64,000 nt of DNA from Pedobacter chitinilyticus (GCF_003313385.1 NZ_QMHN01000008.1:62001-126000), one strand, 5' to 3'. Shown: positions 24,986-34,531, numbered from the stretch's first letter. Translations and numbers: made by a program. The notes: generated from the sequence alone by a model not told the origin.

Positions 24986-26176
24986 ATGAATATCCACGAA
25001 TATCAAGGTAAACAAATTCTAAAGAGTTTTGGCGTTGCTATACAAGAAGGCATTGTTGCTGACACAGTTGACCAAGCTGTTGAAGCCGCTAAACAAATGA
25101 AAACTGACTTTAACTCTGACTGGGTTGTGATTAAAGCACAAATCCACGCTGGAGGTAGAGGAAAAGGCGGCGGCGTTAAATTGGCCAAAAATTTGGATGA
25201 AGTAAAGCAAAGAGCTACCGATATTTTGGGAATGCAATTGATTACCCCACAAACTGGTGCAGAAGGTAAAAAAGTAAACAAAATTTTGGTTGCTCAAGAT
25301 GTTTACTACCCAGGTCCATCGGAAACAAAAGAGTTCTACATGAGCGTACTTTTAGACCGTGCTGCTGGCCGTAACATCATCATGTACAGTACCGAAGGCG
25401 GTATGGACATTGAAGAAGTTGCTGAGCACACTCCACATTTGATTTTCAAAGAACAAATTGATCCTAAAGTTGGCCTACAAGGTTTCCAAGCTCGTAAAAT
25501 TGCTTTCAACTTAGGTTTAAGTGGTGCTGCACATAAAGAAATGGTAAAATTTGTTGCTGCTTTATATAAAGCTTACGATTCTACCGATTCTTCAATGTTC
25601 GAAATTAACCCAGTATTAAAAACTAGCGACGATAAAATCATCGCGGTTGATGCGAAGGTTGACTTAGACGAAAATGCATTATATCGTCACCCTGATTATG
25701 CAGCAATGCGTGATAAATTGGAAGAAGACCCAACCGACGTTGAAGCAAGCGAAAGCAACCTTAACTATGTAAAACTTGACGGTAACGTAGGTTGTATGGT
25801 CAACGGTGCTGGTTTAGCAATGGCTACTATGGACATTATTAAACTTGCTGGTGGTGAGCCTGCTAACTTCTTAGACGTTGGCGGTACCGCTAACGCAACT
25901 ACCGTTAAAGCTGGTTTCAACATCATTTTAAAAGACCCTAACGTAAAAGCAATCCTAATTAACATTTTTGGTGGTATTGTACGTTGCGACAGAGTTGCTC
26001 AAGGTGTAATTGATGCTTACAAAGAAATTGGCGACATCAGAGTTCCAATTATTGTTCGTTTGCAAGGAACCAACGCTGAAGAAGCTAAAAAATTAATCGA
26101 TGAGTCGGGCTTGAAAGTTTACTCTGCGATCTTGCTAAAAGAAGCTGCAGATTTAGTAAGCGAAGTACTAGCTTAA
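24986..26176 (+). CDS. sucC: Succinate-CoA ligase (ADP-forming) subunit beta
   Basis: A 396-aa TCA-cycle enzyme subunit that, with the alpha subunit SucD, converts succinyl-CoA, ADP and phosphate to succinate, CoA and ATP. The N-terminus MNIHEYQGKQILKSFGV and the ATP-grasp glycine-rich loop HAGGRGKGGGVK near 52-63 are diagnostic. The magnesium-binding FEINPV lies near 200-205 and the C-terminal ligase-CoA region ILINIFGGIVRCD near 315-327. sucD is not adjacent, as is usual in Sphingobacteriaceae-type genomes. It has its own promoter and terminator. Confidence 0.97.
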   Translation: MNIHEYQGKQILKSFGVAIQEGIVADTVDQAVEAAKQMKTDFNSDWVVIKAQIHAGGRGKGGGVKLAKNLDEVKQRATDILGMQLITPQTGAEGKKVNKILVAQDVYYPGPSETKEFYMSVLLDRAAGRNIIMYSTEGGMDIEEVAEHTPHLIFKEQIDPKVGLQGFQARKIAFNLGLSGAAHKEMVKFVAALYKAYDSTDSSMFEINPVLKTSDDKIIAVDAKVDLDENALYRHPDYAAMRDKLEEDPTDVEASESNLNYVKLDGNVGCMVNGAGLAMATMDIIKLAGGEPANFLDVGGTANATTVKAGFNIILKDPNVKAILINIFGGIVRCDRVAQGVIDAYKEIGDIRVPIIVRLQGTNAEEAKKLIDESGLKVYSAILLKEAADLVSEVLA

Positions 26177-26196
26177 GCAATCGAAAAAACACATAC

Positions 26197-26231
26197 AAAA
26201 AGACCAGTCGTTCATCGAACTGGTCTTTTTT
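26197..26231 (+). terminator. Terminator of sucC
   Basis: A 12-bp stem (AAAAAGACCAGT and its complement ACTGGTCTTTTT) with a 10-nt loop, then T-rich sequence. It lies 20 nt after the sucC stop. Confidence 0.87.
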
Positions 26232-26568
26232 ATTTTACACACCTTCTTTACTTTTCCGAAAAGTAACTCCAGAAGTTCTTCGGACCAGAAAGTCCCGCTT
26301 TACGCTGCAATCTTTTTGCTTAAATTTCATACTGTCATTCCGAGGAACGAGGAATCTACTGCTGAACAGCTCAATCTAACAGATCCTTCTCCCGAACCTT
26401 CGGGATCAGGATGACAAATAAACGCAAAAAGGATTTCCGCTCCAATCGGGTTTAGCTAACCAAAGCCAGCATTCCAGTCACTAAAAATGTCTTGCTACCA
26501 ACAAAATATCTGCATTTTTTTTAGTTTTATGCAATTAATCCTTACAAACTAACTTAATAGGCTAACAA
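26232..26568. repeat. Dispersed palindromic repeat region
   Basis: A non-coding gap. TGTCATTCCGAGGAACGAGG at 26334 begins an element that ends in CAGGATGACA at 26417, with an inner CCCGAACCTTCGGG hairpin (about 26393-26406); the ends are complementary (TGTCAT/ATGACA). It is one member of the repeat family found in many gaps of this window (27.9, 32.7, 40.9, 41.9, 43.1, 59.5 and 61 kb). Confidence 0.6.
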
Positions 26569-27144
26569 ATGAATGCAGACTTCAAAGACGTCATGTCTAA
26601 ACGTACAGACCAAGAACTTATCAAAATCATCACGCTAGACAGAGAAGATTACCAACCCTTAGCCATTGAAGCAGCAGAGGCAGAAATAAAAAACAGAGGC
26701 ATCGACCAAAGCTTAATAGAGGAGTCACATTCCAAAATTAACGCTTCAGCAAAAGCATGGCAACCTTCTGTAAAAGTAAACGCAGCAACTAGGTTTGCTC
26801 ATTTCGTCATAGATACGATTATATGGTTGGTGCTAACTACAATACTTACCCTTCCAATAAATGCGCAAGATAATACCCAAATGCTACTGGGATACCTTAT
26901 CATGTTGGCTACATTTATAGGTTATTATACCTTGTTGGAAACAAAATATCAAAAAACTGTTGCCAAATTCATCACCAAAACCAACGTTGTTAACCAAGAT
27001 GGCTTCAAACCTACAACTGCAGACATTCTTAGAAGAACACTTTGTAGAATTATCCCATTTGACGCCATCTCATTTTTATTTAGCACTAATGGATTTCACG
27101 ATAGATTATCAAACACCAAGGTGATAAGAGACGAAAACTTATAG
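26569..27144 (+). CDS. RDD family membrane protein
   Basis: A 191-aa protein. The soluble N-terminal 60 residues (MSKRTDQELIKIITLDREDYQPLAIEAAEAEI) are a helical region often found before RDD domains in this phylum. The RDD domain runs from about 68 to 185: Arg/Asp in ATRFAHFVIDTIIWL, two membrane segments, and GFHDRLSNTKVI near the end with the second Asp. The family includes putative transporters and accessory membrane proteins; no defined role can be given. Confidence 0.82.
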   Translation: MNADFKDVMSKRTDQELIKIITLDREDYQPLAIEAAEAEIKNRGIDQSLIEESHSKINASAKAWQPSVKVNAATRFAHFVIDTIIWLVLTTILTLPINAQDNTQMLLGYLIMLATFIGYYTLLETKYQKTVAKFITKTNVVNQDGFKPTTADILRRTLCRIIPFDAISFLFSTNGFHDRLSNTKVIRDENL

Positions 27145-27195
27145 ATTTTACAGTGCCTAGCTAAATATCAGAACCTCTACTCAACCAAACCATCC

Positions 27196-27828
27196 ATGGA
27201 CAAATACCAAGAAACTTTCGAAACCTGGAATAAAATTGCAAAGATTTACGAAGACAAATTCATGGACATGGACTTGTACAATGAAAGCTATGATTTCATT
27301 TGCCAAAACATCAATACTGAAAATGCCAAGCTACTCGAAATTGGTTGCGGGCCTGGCAATATCGCCAAATACTTGCTCAGTAAAAGACCCGATTTCAAAA
27401 TTCTAGGGATTGATGTAGCCCCAAAAATGATTGAACTGGCACAAAAGAACAACCCCACGGCACACTTTGAAGTGATGGATGCCAGAGCAATCAATAACCT
27501 CAACGATCATTTTGATGGCGTTATCGCGGGCTTTTACCTCCCTTACTTATCCGTAGCCGAATGCAATGAGTTCATTAGCAAATCAAGTCAACTGCTCAAT
27601 GACCGTGGACTCATTTATTTGAGCTTTGTAGAAGGCGACCCAAAAGCTTCCGAATTTAAGACCAATCATGAAGGTGATAGGGTTTATTTCCAATACCACG
27701 AATTATCGGAAATAGAAACACAATTAAAAGCTCATGGCTTTGGAGACATCCACGTTTCCAAAGTAGCTTTTAAAAAACCAGATATACACACCATTGTGAT
27801 TGCTAGAAAGAAATCAAATACTGTCTAG
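27196..27828 (+). CDS. SAM-dependent methyltransferase (class I)
   Basis: A 210-aa Rossmann-fold methyltransferase. Motif I is LLEIGCGPGNIAKYL near 47-61, an acidic residue at the end of strand 2 is in ILGIDVAPKMIEL near 70-82, and motif II/III regions are FEVMDARAINNL and FDGVIAGFYLPYL. The substrate is unknown. It is 51 nt downstream of the RDD gene and may be cotranscribed. Repeats begin immediately after the stop. Confidence 0.88.
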   Translation: MDKYQETFETWNKIAKIYEDKFMDMDLYNESYDFICQNINTENAKLLEIGCGPGNIAKYLLSKRPDFKILGIDVAPKMIELAQKNNPTAHFEVMDARAINNLNDHFDGVIAGFYLPYLSVAECNEFISKSSQLLNDRGLIYLSFVEGDPKASEFKTNHEGDRVYFQYHELSEIETQLKAHGFGDIHVSKVAFKKPDIHTIVIARKKSNTV

Positions 27829-28230
27829 ATTTATCTCCCAAAAAAGTCCAAAGATTTCTCCACAAGGTCGAAATGACGGACGTAGGAAAATCCAGTAGTA
27901 CAAGCAGAGGTAGCGTAAATAGTTCCGTCATTTCGACTGGAGTGCAACGAAACGGAGAAATCTTTGAATATGTTAATCAAAAAGCTCAAAGATTTAACTT
28001 AGTTACTGCTCTGCGGTCTCCACAAGGTCGAAATGACGAGCGTGGGAGCGACTAGAGCAATTATGATGTAATGAGGTTGCGTTACCCCTCACTCCTCCTT
28101 TCCCCATTCGCAATGATGGATACGATTAACATGTAGCTAACTCATATTCAAAAAACATAGCACATAAATAACAAAAGCCAATCAAAAATGACTGGCTCTT
28201 TATAGGTTGTTTAGGTTTAGTTTAAAATCT
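27829..28230. repeat. Dispersed palindromic repeats (composite)
   Basis: A non-coding gap. CAAAGATTTCTCC and AAATGACGG (27849-27880) are matched in inverse orientation by CCGTCATTTCG and GGAGAAATCTTTG (27927-27967), giving a hairpin-forming element of about 120 bp; a further partial copy (CACAAGGTCGAAATGACG) lies at about 28021-28038. A weak hairpin, AAGCCA..TGGCTC, is at about 28174-28198. Confidence 0.6.
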
Positions 28231-28251
28231 TTTCGTCATTTCATTTGTTTT

Positions 28252-28290
28252 ATGAAAAAGCTCTGGCCATCCAACCAGAGCTTTAATCAA
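28252..28290. terminator. Orphan terminator-like hairpin
   Basis: AAAGCTCTGG and CCAGAGCTTT form a 10-bp stem with a short loop at about 28255-28283. No coding gene ends next to it. It may terminate an unrecognised RNA, or read-through from the methyltransferase gene. Confidence 0.45.
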
Positions 28291-28309
28291 ACCAAATATA
28301 AATGTACTT

Positions 28310-28640
28310 TTTTGTATGAACACCACAAATATATAGTATAATTTTCATTTTCAAAACAAAATTTCAAGTTTTTTAATAATTTATTTAAACAAAAAGATTA
28401 AAAACATGAAAATATACCAAAATAACCTCATTAAAAACAATAAAAACAACAATAAAACAACGAAAACAACAAGAAATAAACACATAAATCAATAAAAAAC
28501 ATACAAAAACACAAATATTACTGTAAAAAAATTATAAAAACACAAAAAAACACAACAAAACACAAAACAAACCAAAAATTGATTAAAATTTATTTACAGT
28601 ATATTAGCAGACACAAACGAGCGGGATTTCGGCGTTAATT
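28310..28640. other. A/C-rich, T-poor low-complexity stretch
   Basis: About 270 bp (densest at 28370-28580) upstream of the GAF-kinase gene consists mostly of A-runs separated by single C (words such as AAAACAACAA and AAAACACAA). No frame, repeat unit or promoter matching the phylum consensus is clear. It would give a long, unstructured leader if transcribed with the downstream gene. Confidence 0.5.
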
Positions 28641-28648
28641 AAAATACC

Positions 28649-29695
28649 ATGAAAAAGCATAGCGATGAAACTTTAAGCAGTCTTGATTTGAAGGATATTA
28701 TTGGCACCATCAACAATATGATTGCCAAAGGCCTAAACATAAGCATGAGTAAAGTTCTACTCAACGGCGAAGACAACCTATCCATTTTCGACCATCAAGG
28801 AATTAAAACACTAAGCCCCCATCAAGCACCAGCGATATACATTGAAAGCCTAAGCTCATCGAAAACAATTGTCCGCAACAACATTACATTAGAAAGCCCT
28901 GAAACTATCAAGCTCTATTGTAGCACGCCTATTCTTTCAAAAAGAGGAGAAACCTTAGGTGCAATCATTGGCTTCGATAACCAAAAAGACAGCCTCAACC
29001 CAACGGAAATCATCTTATTAGAAAATACTGCTCAAATGGCAGCACTTGTTTTAGAAAAACACTTCGAAACACAAAAAATAAAAAAAGTTTTCACAGATTT
29101 TATACAAAAGACAGTGCACGATCTTAAAAATCCTTTTACCTCCATTGCACTTACCGCCGAGTTATTAAAAAGAAAAGCTGACGACAGCAAAACAGTCAAC
29201 ACTTTAGCCGAACGCATTGAAAAAGCGAACGACAGGGTTTTCACCAACCTGGAAAGATTAAAATCAGCTTTTCCTATCCACAATAGCTCTTTCAAACTCA
29301 ACGTAGCCGAAATTAGCTTACCGCAACTGTTCGAGCAGATTAAACAAGATCTTCCTGAATACGATCTCAACACCGAGAGCAAAAAAGAAATCGCTATTTA
29401 CGGTGATCCGCACAGACTGAGAGATGCCCTTACCTGCCTTTTAAAGCACCTATCAACGTTGTCAGGCTTAAACAACATGTACCTCATTACAACCGAAAAA
29501 GAAAATCATACCGAAATCAGCATCACAAACCATCCTATGGAGCATTTTGATTTGCTAGAAGACGAACCACAAAGCAACCCACTTGCCATTGCCAAAACAC
29601 TCATCGAAATGCACAAAGGGAAAATCAACACCGCACAAAACCCGCAAACAGGAAATTATTGTTTTTATATCTCCCTGCCTTTAACTACCCCGTAA
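28649..29695 (+). CDS. GAF-domain histidine-kinase-like protein with degenerate ATPase
   Basis: A 348-aa cytoplasmic protein. Residues about 10-140 look like a GAF sensor (ETLGAIIGFDNQK, NPTEIILLENTAQMAALVLE). The dimerisation region keeps the phospho-acceptor box, with His157 in TVHDLKNPFTSI. The C-terminal HATPase part appears degenerate: the N-box position reads ALTCLLKHLSTL without the usual Asn pair, and the D-x-G-x-G box is replaced by SITNHPMEHFD. It may therefore be a phospho-acceptor or regulatory partner that cannot itself bind ATP. The 3' end overlaps that of the convergent kinase gene by 31 bp. Confidence 0.72.
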   Translation: MKKHSDETLSSLDLKDIIGTINNMIAKGLNISMSKVLLNGEDNLSIFDHQGIKTLSPHQAPAIYIESLSSSKTIVRNNITLESPETIKLYCSTPILSKRGETLGAIIGFDNQKDSLNPTEIILLENTAQMAALVLEKHFETQKIKKVFTDFIQKTVHDLKNPFTSIALTAELLKRKADDSKTVNTLAERIEKANDRVFTNLERLKSAFPIHNSSFKLNVAEISLPQLFEQIKQDLPEYDLNTESKKEIAIYGDPHRLRDALTCLLKHLSTLSGLNNMYLITTEKENHTEISITNHPMEHFDLLEDEPQSNPLAIAKTLIEMHKGKINTAQNPQTGNYCFYISLPLTTP

Positions 29696-31017
29696 AGATT
29701 AAAAGAGACCACAAAAGTACTTCCCTTGTCTGTATTGGCTTCGTACCAAATTTTGCCATCCTGAAGTTCGGTAAATTCCTTACAAAGCAAAAGCCCCAGC
29801 CCTACACCCTTCTCATTGTTGGTTCCAAAAGTGGAATGTGCTCTTAATTTAAACAGGTTATCCTGCTCGCCTTCACTCACACCCAAACCATTATCCTTTA
29901 TTTTTATAAAGCAGTTTTCATGGTTCACCTCCATCGAAACCTCCACCTTCCCCCCTTCTGGCGTAAACTTAATCGCATTATTTACCAAGTTGCGCACCAC
30001 AATTAAAAACATGTTTAAATCGGCCGCCACCTGCACCTCCTCTTTTAAAACCAAATCGAGCGTGATGTTCTTATTATAAGCAATGCTTTTTTCCAAGCTT
30101 AAGCCTTTAGTTAATTCGCGGGATACATTTACGGCAATAATATCTACCCTGGCCCCATCCAATTGCGACTTTGACCAGGCCAACACATTGGCTAACATTT
30201 CTGAGGTTTCCTTAGTGACCTGCAATAAGCGGTGTTTGATTTGATTATTTTCTTCTTCAGTCATATCTGTTTCGGCCAAAACTTCTAAGTAGCCCAATAT
30301 CGAACTTAAAGGGGAACGAATATCATGCGCCACGATGGAAAACATCTTTGATTTTTCAGAATTTAGCTTTTCCAACTCCACATTTTGGGACACTATCCTA
30401 GCATTTCGTTCTTCAATTTCAGTATTCTTCTGAAAAACAATATTCTTTTCCTTATCATAATTGTTTCTGATAAAAGCAATGCTCAAACAAATAAGCAAAG
30501 CAGCCACCGCATAGGTCACCCCAAAATCTACCGTCTTTGCCAAATTGTCTACGTAAACATTGGGAATCAATTCAGGATTAAAATACTCGAAAATAAGCAA
30601 ACCAAAAACAGTCACCACATTTAATGCCACCCACACCAAAAGCTCCTTTTTAGGAACTACTACAATGGTAATGAGCAAAATCAAGCAAAAGAGCACCATA
30701 TTAGGCCCGTAAATGCCCGAATTGAAGAAATAATTGAGCAAAAAGGTAAAATTGGCTACAATACCCAAACTTCTTATGGCCAATTTGGTTTTACGTCGAT
30801 TACGAGACAAGTAATAAAGCAAAGCGGAGAATATTGTCCCGAACAGACAAATCAAAGCAACCACCTTAAGATTGATATAATAATTAAAGAAAATCTCTAA
30901 AAAGAGTGCAATAACAGCGATAACGCAAAAGGTGTTGAAAATTCTTTCTTCGAGTGAAAACTTTTTTGGATTGCCTATGATATAATCAGTACTGAACCAG
31001 GAACGAAATTTTGCCAC
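29665..31017 (-). CDS. Membrane sensor histidine kinase (GTG start)
   Basis: A 450-aa kinase. About six membrane helices lie at 25-185, then a coiled coil at about 190-220, the H-box VAHDIRSPLSSILGYL near 228-243, the N-box RNLVNNAIKFTPEGG near 338-352, G1 IKDNGLGVS and G2 GVGLGLLLCKEF. All catalytic motifs are intact, unlike the convergent neighbour. The only sensible start is GTG at 31017 (VAKFRSWF), because the next Met lies within the membrane region. No response regulator is adjacent. Confidence 0.88.
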   Translation of the reverse strand: MAKFRSWFSTDYIIGNPKKFSLEERIFNTFCVIAVIALFLEIFFNYYINLKVVALICLFGTIFSALLYYLSRNRRKTKLAIRSLGIVANFTFLLNYFFNSGIYGPNMVLFCLILLITIVVVPKKELLVWVALNVVTVFGLLIFEYFNPELIPNVYVDNLAKTVDFGVTYAVAALLICLSIAFIRNNYDKEKNIVFQKNTEIEERNARIVSQNVELEKLNSEKSKMFSIVAHDIRSPLSSILGYLEVLAETDMTEEENNQIKHRLLQVTKETSEMLANVLAWSKSQLDGARVDIIAVNVSRELTKGLSLEKSIAYNKNITLDLVLKEEVQVAADLNMFLIVVRNLVNNAIKFTPEGGKVEVSMEVNHENCFIKIKDNGLGVSEGEQDNLFKLRAHSTFGTNNEKGVGLGLLLCKEFTELQDGKIWYEANTDKGSTFVVSFNLYGVVKGREI

Positions 31018-31128
31018 CGTTTATCGAAAAATAAGATTAAAACAAACATAACTATATTCACCGAAAGATAGGCAAGGTTGCTTTAAAATTTAACGTCCAA
31101 TAATATCGAAAATTAAAGCGTAAATGCT

Positions 31129-31136
31129 TATTTTTG
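31129..31136 (+). promoter_or_regulatory. -7 element of asnS
   Basis: TATTTTTG followed by CAGC, as in front of sigA, lies 24 nt before the chosen asnS start at 31160. A longer in-frame start at 31124 would place this element inside the gene, which supports the later start. No -33 TTTG is visible. Confidence 0.45.
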
Positions 31137-31159
31137 CAGCTTTTACAATAAAAATCAAT

Positions 31160-32596
31160 ATGATTAAGAGACAACGAATTAAGGAACTATTAAAATCTAC
31201 AGATTTTAACACTGAGGTAACGGTTATGGGATGGGTTAAGACCTTCCGTAATAATCAGTTTATTGCGTTAAACGATGGGTCTTGCATGGGCAATATCCAA
31301 GTGGTAGTTGATTTTAATAATACCGACGAGAATTTGTTGAAAAGAATCACCACTGGTGCAGCTATTAAGGCAACTGGTATTTTAGTGGAATCATTAGGCA
31401 AAGGTCAATCGGTAGAAATTAAAGCTACCGCTGTTGAAATTTTAGGCGATAGTGACCCTGAAAAATTTCCTTTACAACCTAAAAAACACAGCTTAGAGTT
31501 TTTGAGAGAAATTGCACACTTGCGTTTTAGAACCAATACTTTTAACGCTGTTTTTAAAGTACGTCATGCTTTGGCATTTGCTATTCACCAGTTTTACAAC
31601 GAGCGTGGTTTTGTTTACATGCACACGCCTGTAATTACGGCCAGTGACGCTGAAGGTGCTGGCGAAATGTTTAAAGTAACTACGTTAGATTTTGACAATA
31701 CGCCTCGTACTGAAGATGGTGTGGTAGATTTCAAAGAAGATTTCTTTGGTCGTGCGACTAATCTTACTGTATCTGGCCAGCTAGAAGGTGAGTTAGCAGC
31801 CATGGCTTTTGGCCACATTTATACTTTTGGGCCTACTTTTAGGGCTGAAAACTCAAACACTACCCGCCACTTGGCCGAGTTTTGGATGATTGAACCCGAG
31901 GTTGCTTTTGCAGACTTGGAAAACAACATGGAATTGGCAGAAGACATGATGAAATATGTGATCAGCTATGCTAAAGAAAACTGCAAAGAAGAATTAGAAT
32001 TCTTGAACAATCGTTTGGCCGAGGAAGAGAAACAGAAACCTCAAAACGAACGTAGCGAGTTTACCTTATTAGAAAAATTAGATTTCTGTTTAGCGAACGA
32101 TTTCCAACGTTTAACTTATACGGAAGCTATTGATATTTTGAAAGCTTCTAAGCCAAATCAGAAAAAACAGTTTAAATACTTGATTGATAGCTGGGGCGCT
32201 GATTTGCAAAGCGAACACGAACGTTACTTAGTAGAAAAACACTTTAAACGCCCAGTAATTCTGACTGATTATCCGAAGGATATTAAGTCGTTTTACATGC
32301 GTTTAAACGATGACAACAAAACAGTTGCCGCCATGGACATTTTATTCCCTGGTATTGGCGAAATGATTGGTGGTTCGCAACGTGAAGAACGTATGGATGT
32401 TTTGAAACAACGCATGGATGAAATGGGTGTGCCACAGGAAGAACTTTGGTGGTATCTGGATACCCGTCGCTTTGGTTCTGCGCCGCATGCTGGTTTCGGC
32501 TTAGGCTTTGAGCGTTTAGTGCTTTTTGTAACAGGCATGACCAACATTCGTGACGTAATTGCCTTCCCTCGTTTTCCTAAGAGCGCTGAGTTTTAA
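31160..32596 (+). CDS. asnS: Asparaginyl-tRNA synthetase
   Basis: A 478-aa class II aminoacyl-tRNA synthetase charging tRNA-Asn. An N-terminal OB-fold anticodon-binding domain (VTVMGWVKTFRNNQFIALNDGS) spans residues 17-105. Class II motif 1 is in the region near FYNERGFVYMHTPVITASDAEGAGEMF, motif 2 is FRAENSNTTRHLAEFWMIEPE, and motif 3 is GFGLGFERLVLFVTGMTNIRDVIAFPR at the C-terminus. The long insertion near 265-340 with ELEFLNNRLAEEEKQKP is usual for Bacteroidota AsnRS. Confidence 0.97.
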   Translation: MIKRQRIKELLKSTDFNTEVTVMGWVKTFRNNQFIALNDGSCMGNIQVVVDFNNTDENLLKRITTGAAIKATGILVESLGKGQSVEIKATAVEILGDSDPEKFPLQPKKHSLEFLREIAHLRFRTNTFNAVFKVRHALAFAIHQFYNERGFVYMHTPVITASDAEGAGEMFKVTTLDFDNTPRTEDGVVDFKEDFFGRATNLTVSGQLEGELAAMAFGHIYTFGPTFRAENSNTTRHLAEFWMIEPEVAFADLENNMELAEDMMKYVISYAKENCKEELEFLNNRLAEEEKQKPQNERSEFTLLEKLDFCLANDFQRLTYTEAIDILKASKPNQKKQFKYLIDSWGADLQSEHERYLVEKHFKRPVILTDYPKDIKSFYMRLNDDNKTVAAMDILFPGIGEMIGGSQREERMDVLKQRMDEMGVPQEELWWYLDTRRFGSAPHAGFGLGFERLVLFVTGMTNIRDVIAFPRFPKSAEF

Positions 32597-32638
32597 TCCA
32601 GAGTAAGGATAAAAGAGCAAAGAATAAAGACAATAAAT

Positions 32639-32672
32639 AACAAAGCCGCTTAAAATTTAAGCGGCTTTGTTA
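32639..32672 (+). terminator. Terminator of asnS
   Basis: A 16-bp near-perfect palindrome (ACAAAGCCGCTTAAA and its complement) lies 42 nt after the asnS stop; its right arm ends in CTTTGTTATTT. Confidence 0.75.
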
Positions 32673-32697
32673 TTTATAATACTTCTTTAATACATTT

Positions 32698-32870
32698 GTC
32701 ATTTCGAGTGCAACGAGAAATCTCTAATATTTGTTAAACTTACGAAGTTTTTGAAACTCCGTAAGTCTTTCTGTATAGCCAATCGTTAGCTCTCTCCTAT
32801 CGTCGAGATGACAACTACAGACAGAGCAGTCCGCTTTAGGATTGCTTTGTCCCTCGCAATGACGGCAAGA
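32698..32870. repeat. Dispersed palindromic repeats
   Basis: TGTCATTTCGAGTGCAACGA at 32698 begins an element closed by CGTCGAGATGACA near 32799-32811, with an inner hairpin ACTTACGAAGT..ACTCCGTAAGT (about 32738-32766). Next to it GGATTGCTTTGTCCCTCGCA (from about 32838) and ATGACGG belong to the other sub-type (GTCATTGCGAGG..GCAATC). Confidence 0.55.
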
Positions 32871-32890
32871 GGAAAGAGATAAAGCAAACG

Positions 32891-34531
32891 CTAATCATGA
32901 TATGGGTTAGCCGTTTGATAATCCACCTCTGTTACCTTATAATCTGTAGGCAAGAAACTAGCTGATTCACTTAACGTCATTCCCAATTCGAAACGAGATG
33001 GGTACGGGGTTTTTAGTAAAGAACCTTCTGGGATATAAGGATAGGTCTCCCTGTAGTTCTGAATCACGTTAGGCGTAACTCTTCTATTAATATAAGCTCT
33101 AGTCAACTGACCAGGTTCACGCAGTCCCGCAGCGCCTAAAAGCTCTACCGCACTGGCCACCGTTAAGTTATGGAAATTTTTAACCCTTACTTTTTTATCT
33201 TCTACCACCAAGCCCTTCATTAAACTTGGGTCTTGCGTAGCCACCCCCGTTGGACAGGTGTTACTATTGCATTCCAATGCTTGGATACAACCCAAAGCGA
33301 ACATCATTCCACGGGCAGCATTACACATATCTGCACCAAGGGCAATATTCTTCACAATATCAAAACCTGTAGATACTTTACCTGAAGCAATAATTTTAAT
33401 ATGCTTTTTCAAATCGAAGCCTACCAACACATCGTAAACAAAAGCCACAGCATCACGTAACGGCATCCCTACCGAGTTAGAAAACTCCTGTGGTGCAGCC
33501 CCTGTTCCACCTTCTCCACCATCAACCGTAATAAAATCTGGGTAAATTCCCGTCTCAACCATCGCTTTGCAAATGGCAAAAAATTCGCTTCTGCGACCAA
33601 TACACAATTTAAAACCAACAGGTTTTCCGCCAGATAAATCTCTTAATTTCTTGATAAAAGCCATCAATTCCATTGGAGTAGAAAAAGCGGAGTGCCCTGG
33701 AGGAGATAGTACGTCTTTACCTTCTGGCACCAAACGGATACGAGCAACCTCTGCGGTTACTTTCTTACCAGGCAACATCCCACCATGACCTGGCTTAGCA
33801 CCTTGGGAAAGCTTAATTTCAATCATCTTTACCTGCTCGTCGTGCGCACGCTCTCCAAAAGCTTCCTCGTTAAAAGTACCATCCAAGTTTCTGCAACCAA
33901 AATAGCCTGTACCAATCTGCCAAATCAAGTCTCCACCCATTTCACGATGGTAATCACTAATCCCCCCTTCACCAGTATTGTGGGCAAAACCGCCCAACTT
34001 GGCACCACCGTTTAAAGCCAATACCGCATTTTGACTCAACGAACCAAAGCTCATGGCCGATATATTATAAATACTAGATGAATAGGGCTGTTTACAATCT
34101 GGCCCGCCCACCAATACACGTGGGTGTAGGTTTAAATCGTGATGACTAATGGCCATGATACTGTGGCTCAGCCACTCGTAACCATTATCATAAACGTTTA
34201 ATTGTGTTCCAAAAGGAATAGTATCCAGTTCTTTTTTTGCTCTTTGGTAAATTAACGAACGGTTTAATCGGTTATATGGCGTACCATTAGTATCACTTTC
34301 AACAAAGTATTGGTAAACTTTAGGTCGCATGTTTTCCATAAAATACCTTAACCTGCCAAAAACAGGATAGTTACGCACAATACTATGTTTAGGCTGGATC
34401 ATGTCATAAATGCCGAGTAGCACAAATGGTCCAGTGAACAGAAAAGTCCACCATAAAAAAGGTTGGTACATTCCTAACATTACCGTAAATGCTACCAAAA
34501 AAGCAGCAATTGCAACAAATGCTTTTCTCAT
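32891..34531 (-). CDS. FMN-binding glutamate synthase family protein
   Basis: A 546-aa protein similar to the FMN-binding and central domains of the glutamate synthase large subunit but without the amidotransferase domain. Two hydrophobic segments at the N-terminus (3-45) suggest membrane attachment. The (beta/alpha)8 FMN domain includes GEGGISDYHREMGGDLIWQ, GAKPGHGGMLPGKK, TVDGGEGGTGAAP and ASGKVSTGFD. The cysteine cluster for a [3Fe-4S] centre is in LGCIQALECNSNTCPTGV near 420-437. Without a glutaminase its natural nitrogen donor and acceptor are unclear. Confidence 0.88.
   Translation of the reverse strand: MRKAFVAIAAFLVAFTVMLGMYQPFLWWTFLFTGPFVLLGIYDMIQPKHSIVRNYPVFGRLRYFMENMRPKVYQYFVESDTNGTPYNRLNRSLIYQRAKKELDTIPFGTQLNVYDNGYEWLSHSIMAISHHDLNLHPRVLVGGPDCKQPYSSSIYNISAMSFGSLSQNAVLALNGGAKLGGFAHNTGEGGISDYHREMGGDLIWQIGTGYFGCRNLDGTFNEEAFGERAHDEQVKMIEIKLSQGAKPGHGGMLPGKKVTAEVARIRLVPEGKDVLSPPGHSAFSTPMELMAFIKKLRDLSGGKPVGFKLCIGRRSEFFAICKAMVETGIYPDFITVDGGEGGTGAAPQEFSNSVGMPLRDAVAFVYDVLVGFDLKKHIKIIASGKVSTGFDIVKNIALGADMCNAARGMMFALGCIQALECNSNTCPTGVATQDPSLMKGLVVEDKKVRVKNFHNLTVASAVELLGAAGLREPGQLTRAYINRRVTPNVIQNYRETYPYIPEGSLLKTPYPSRFELGMTLSESASFLPTDYKVTEVDYQTANPYHD

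Noticed and set aside
27873..28055. 60-codon open frame
   Set aside because: It lies entirely inside the dispersed palindromic repeats and reads their text.
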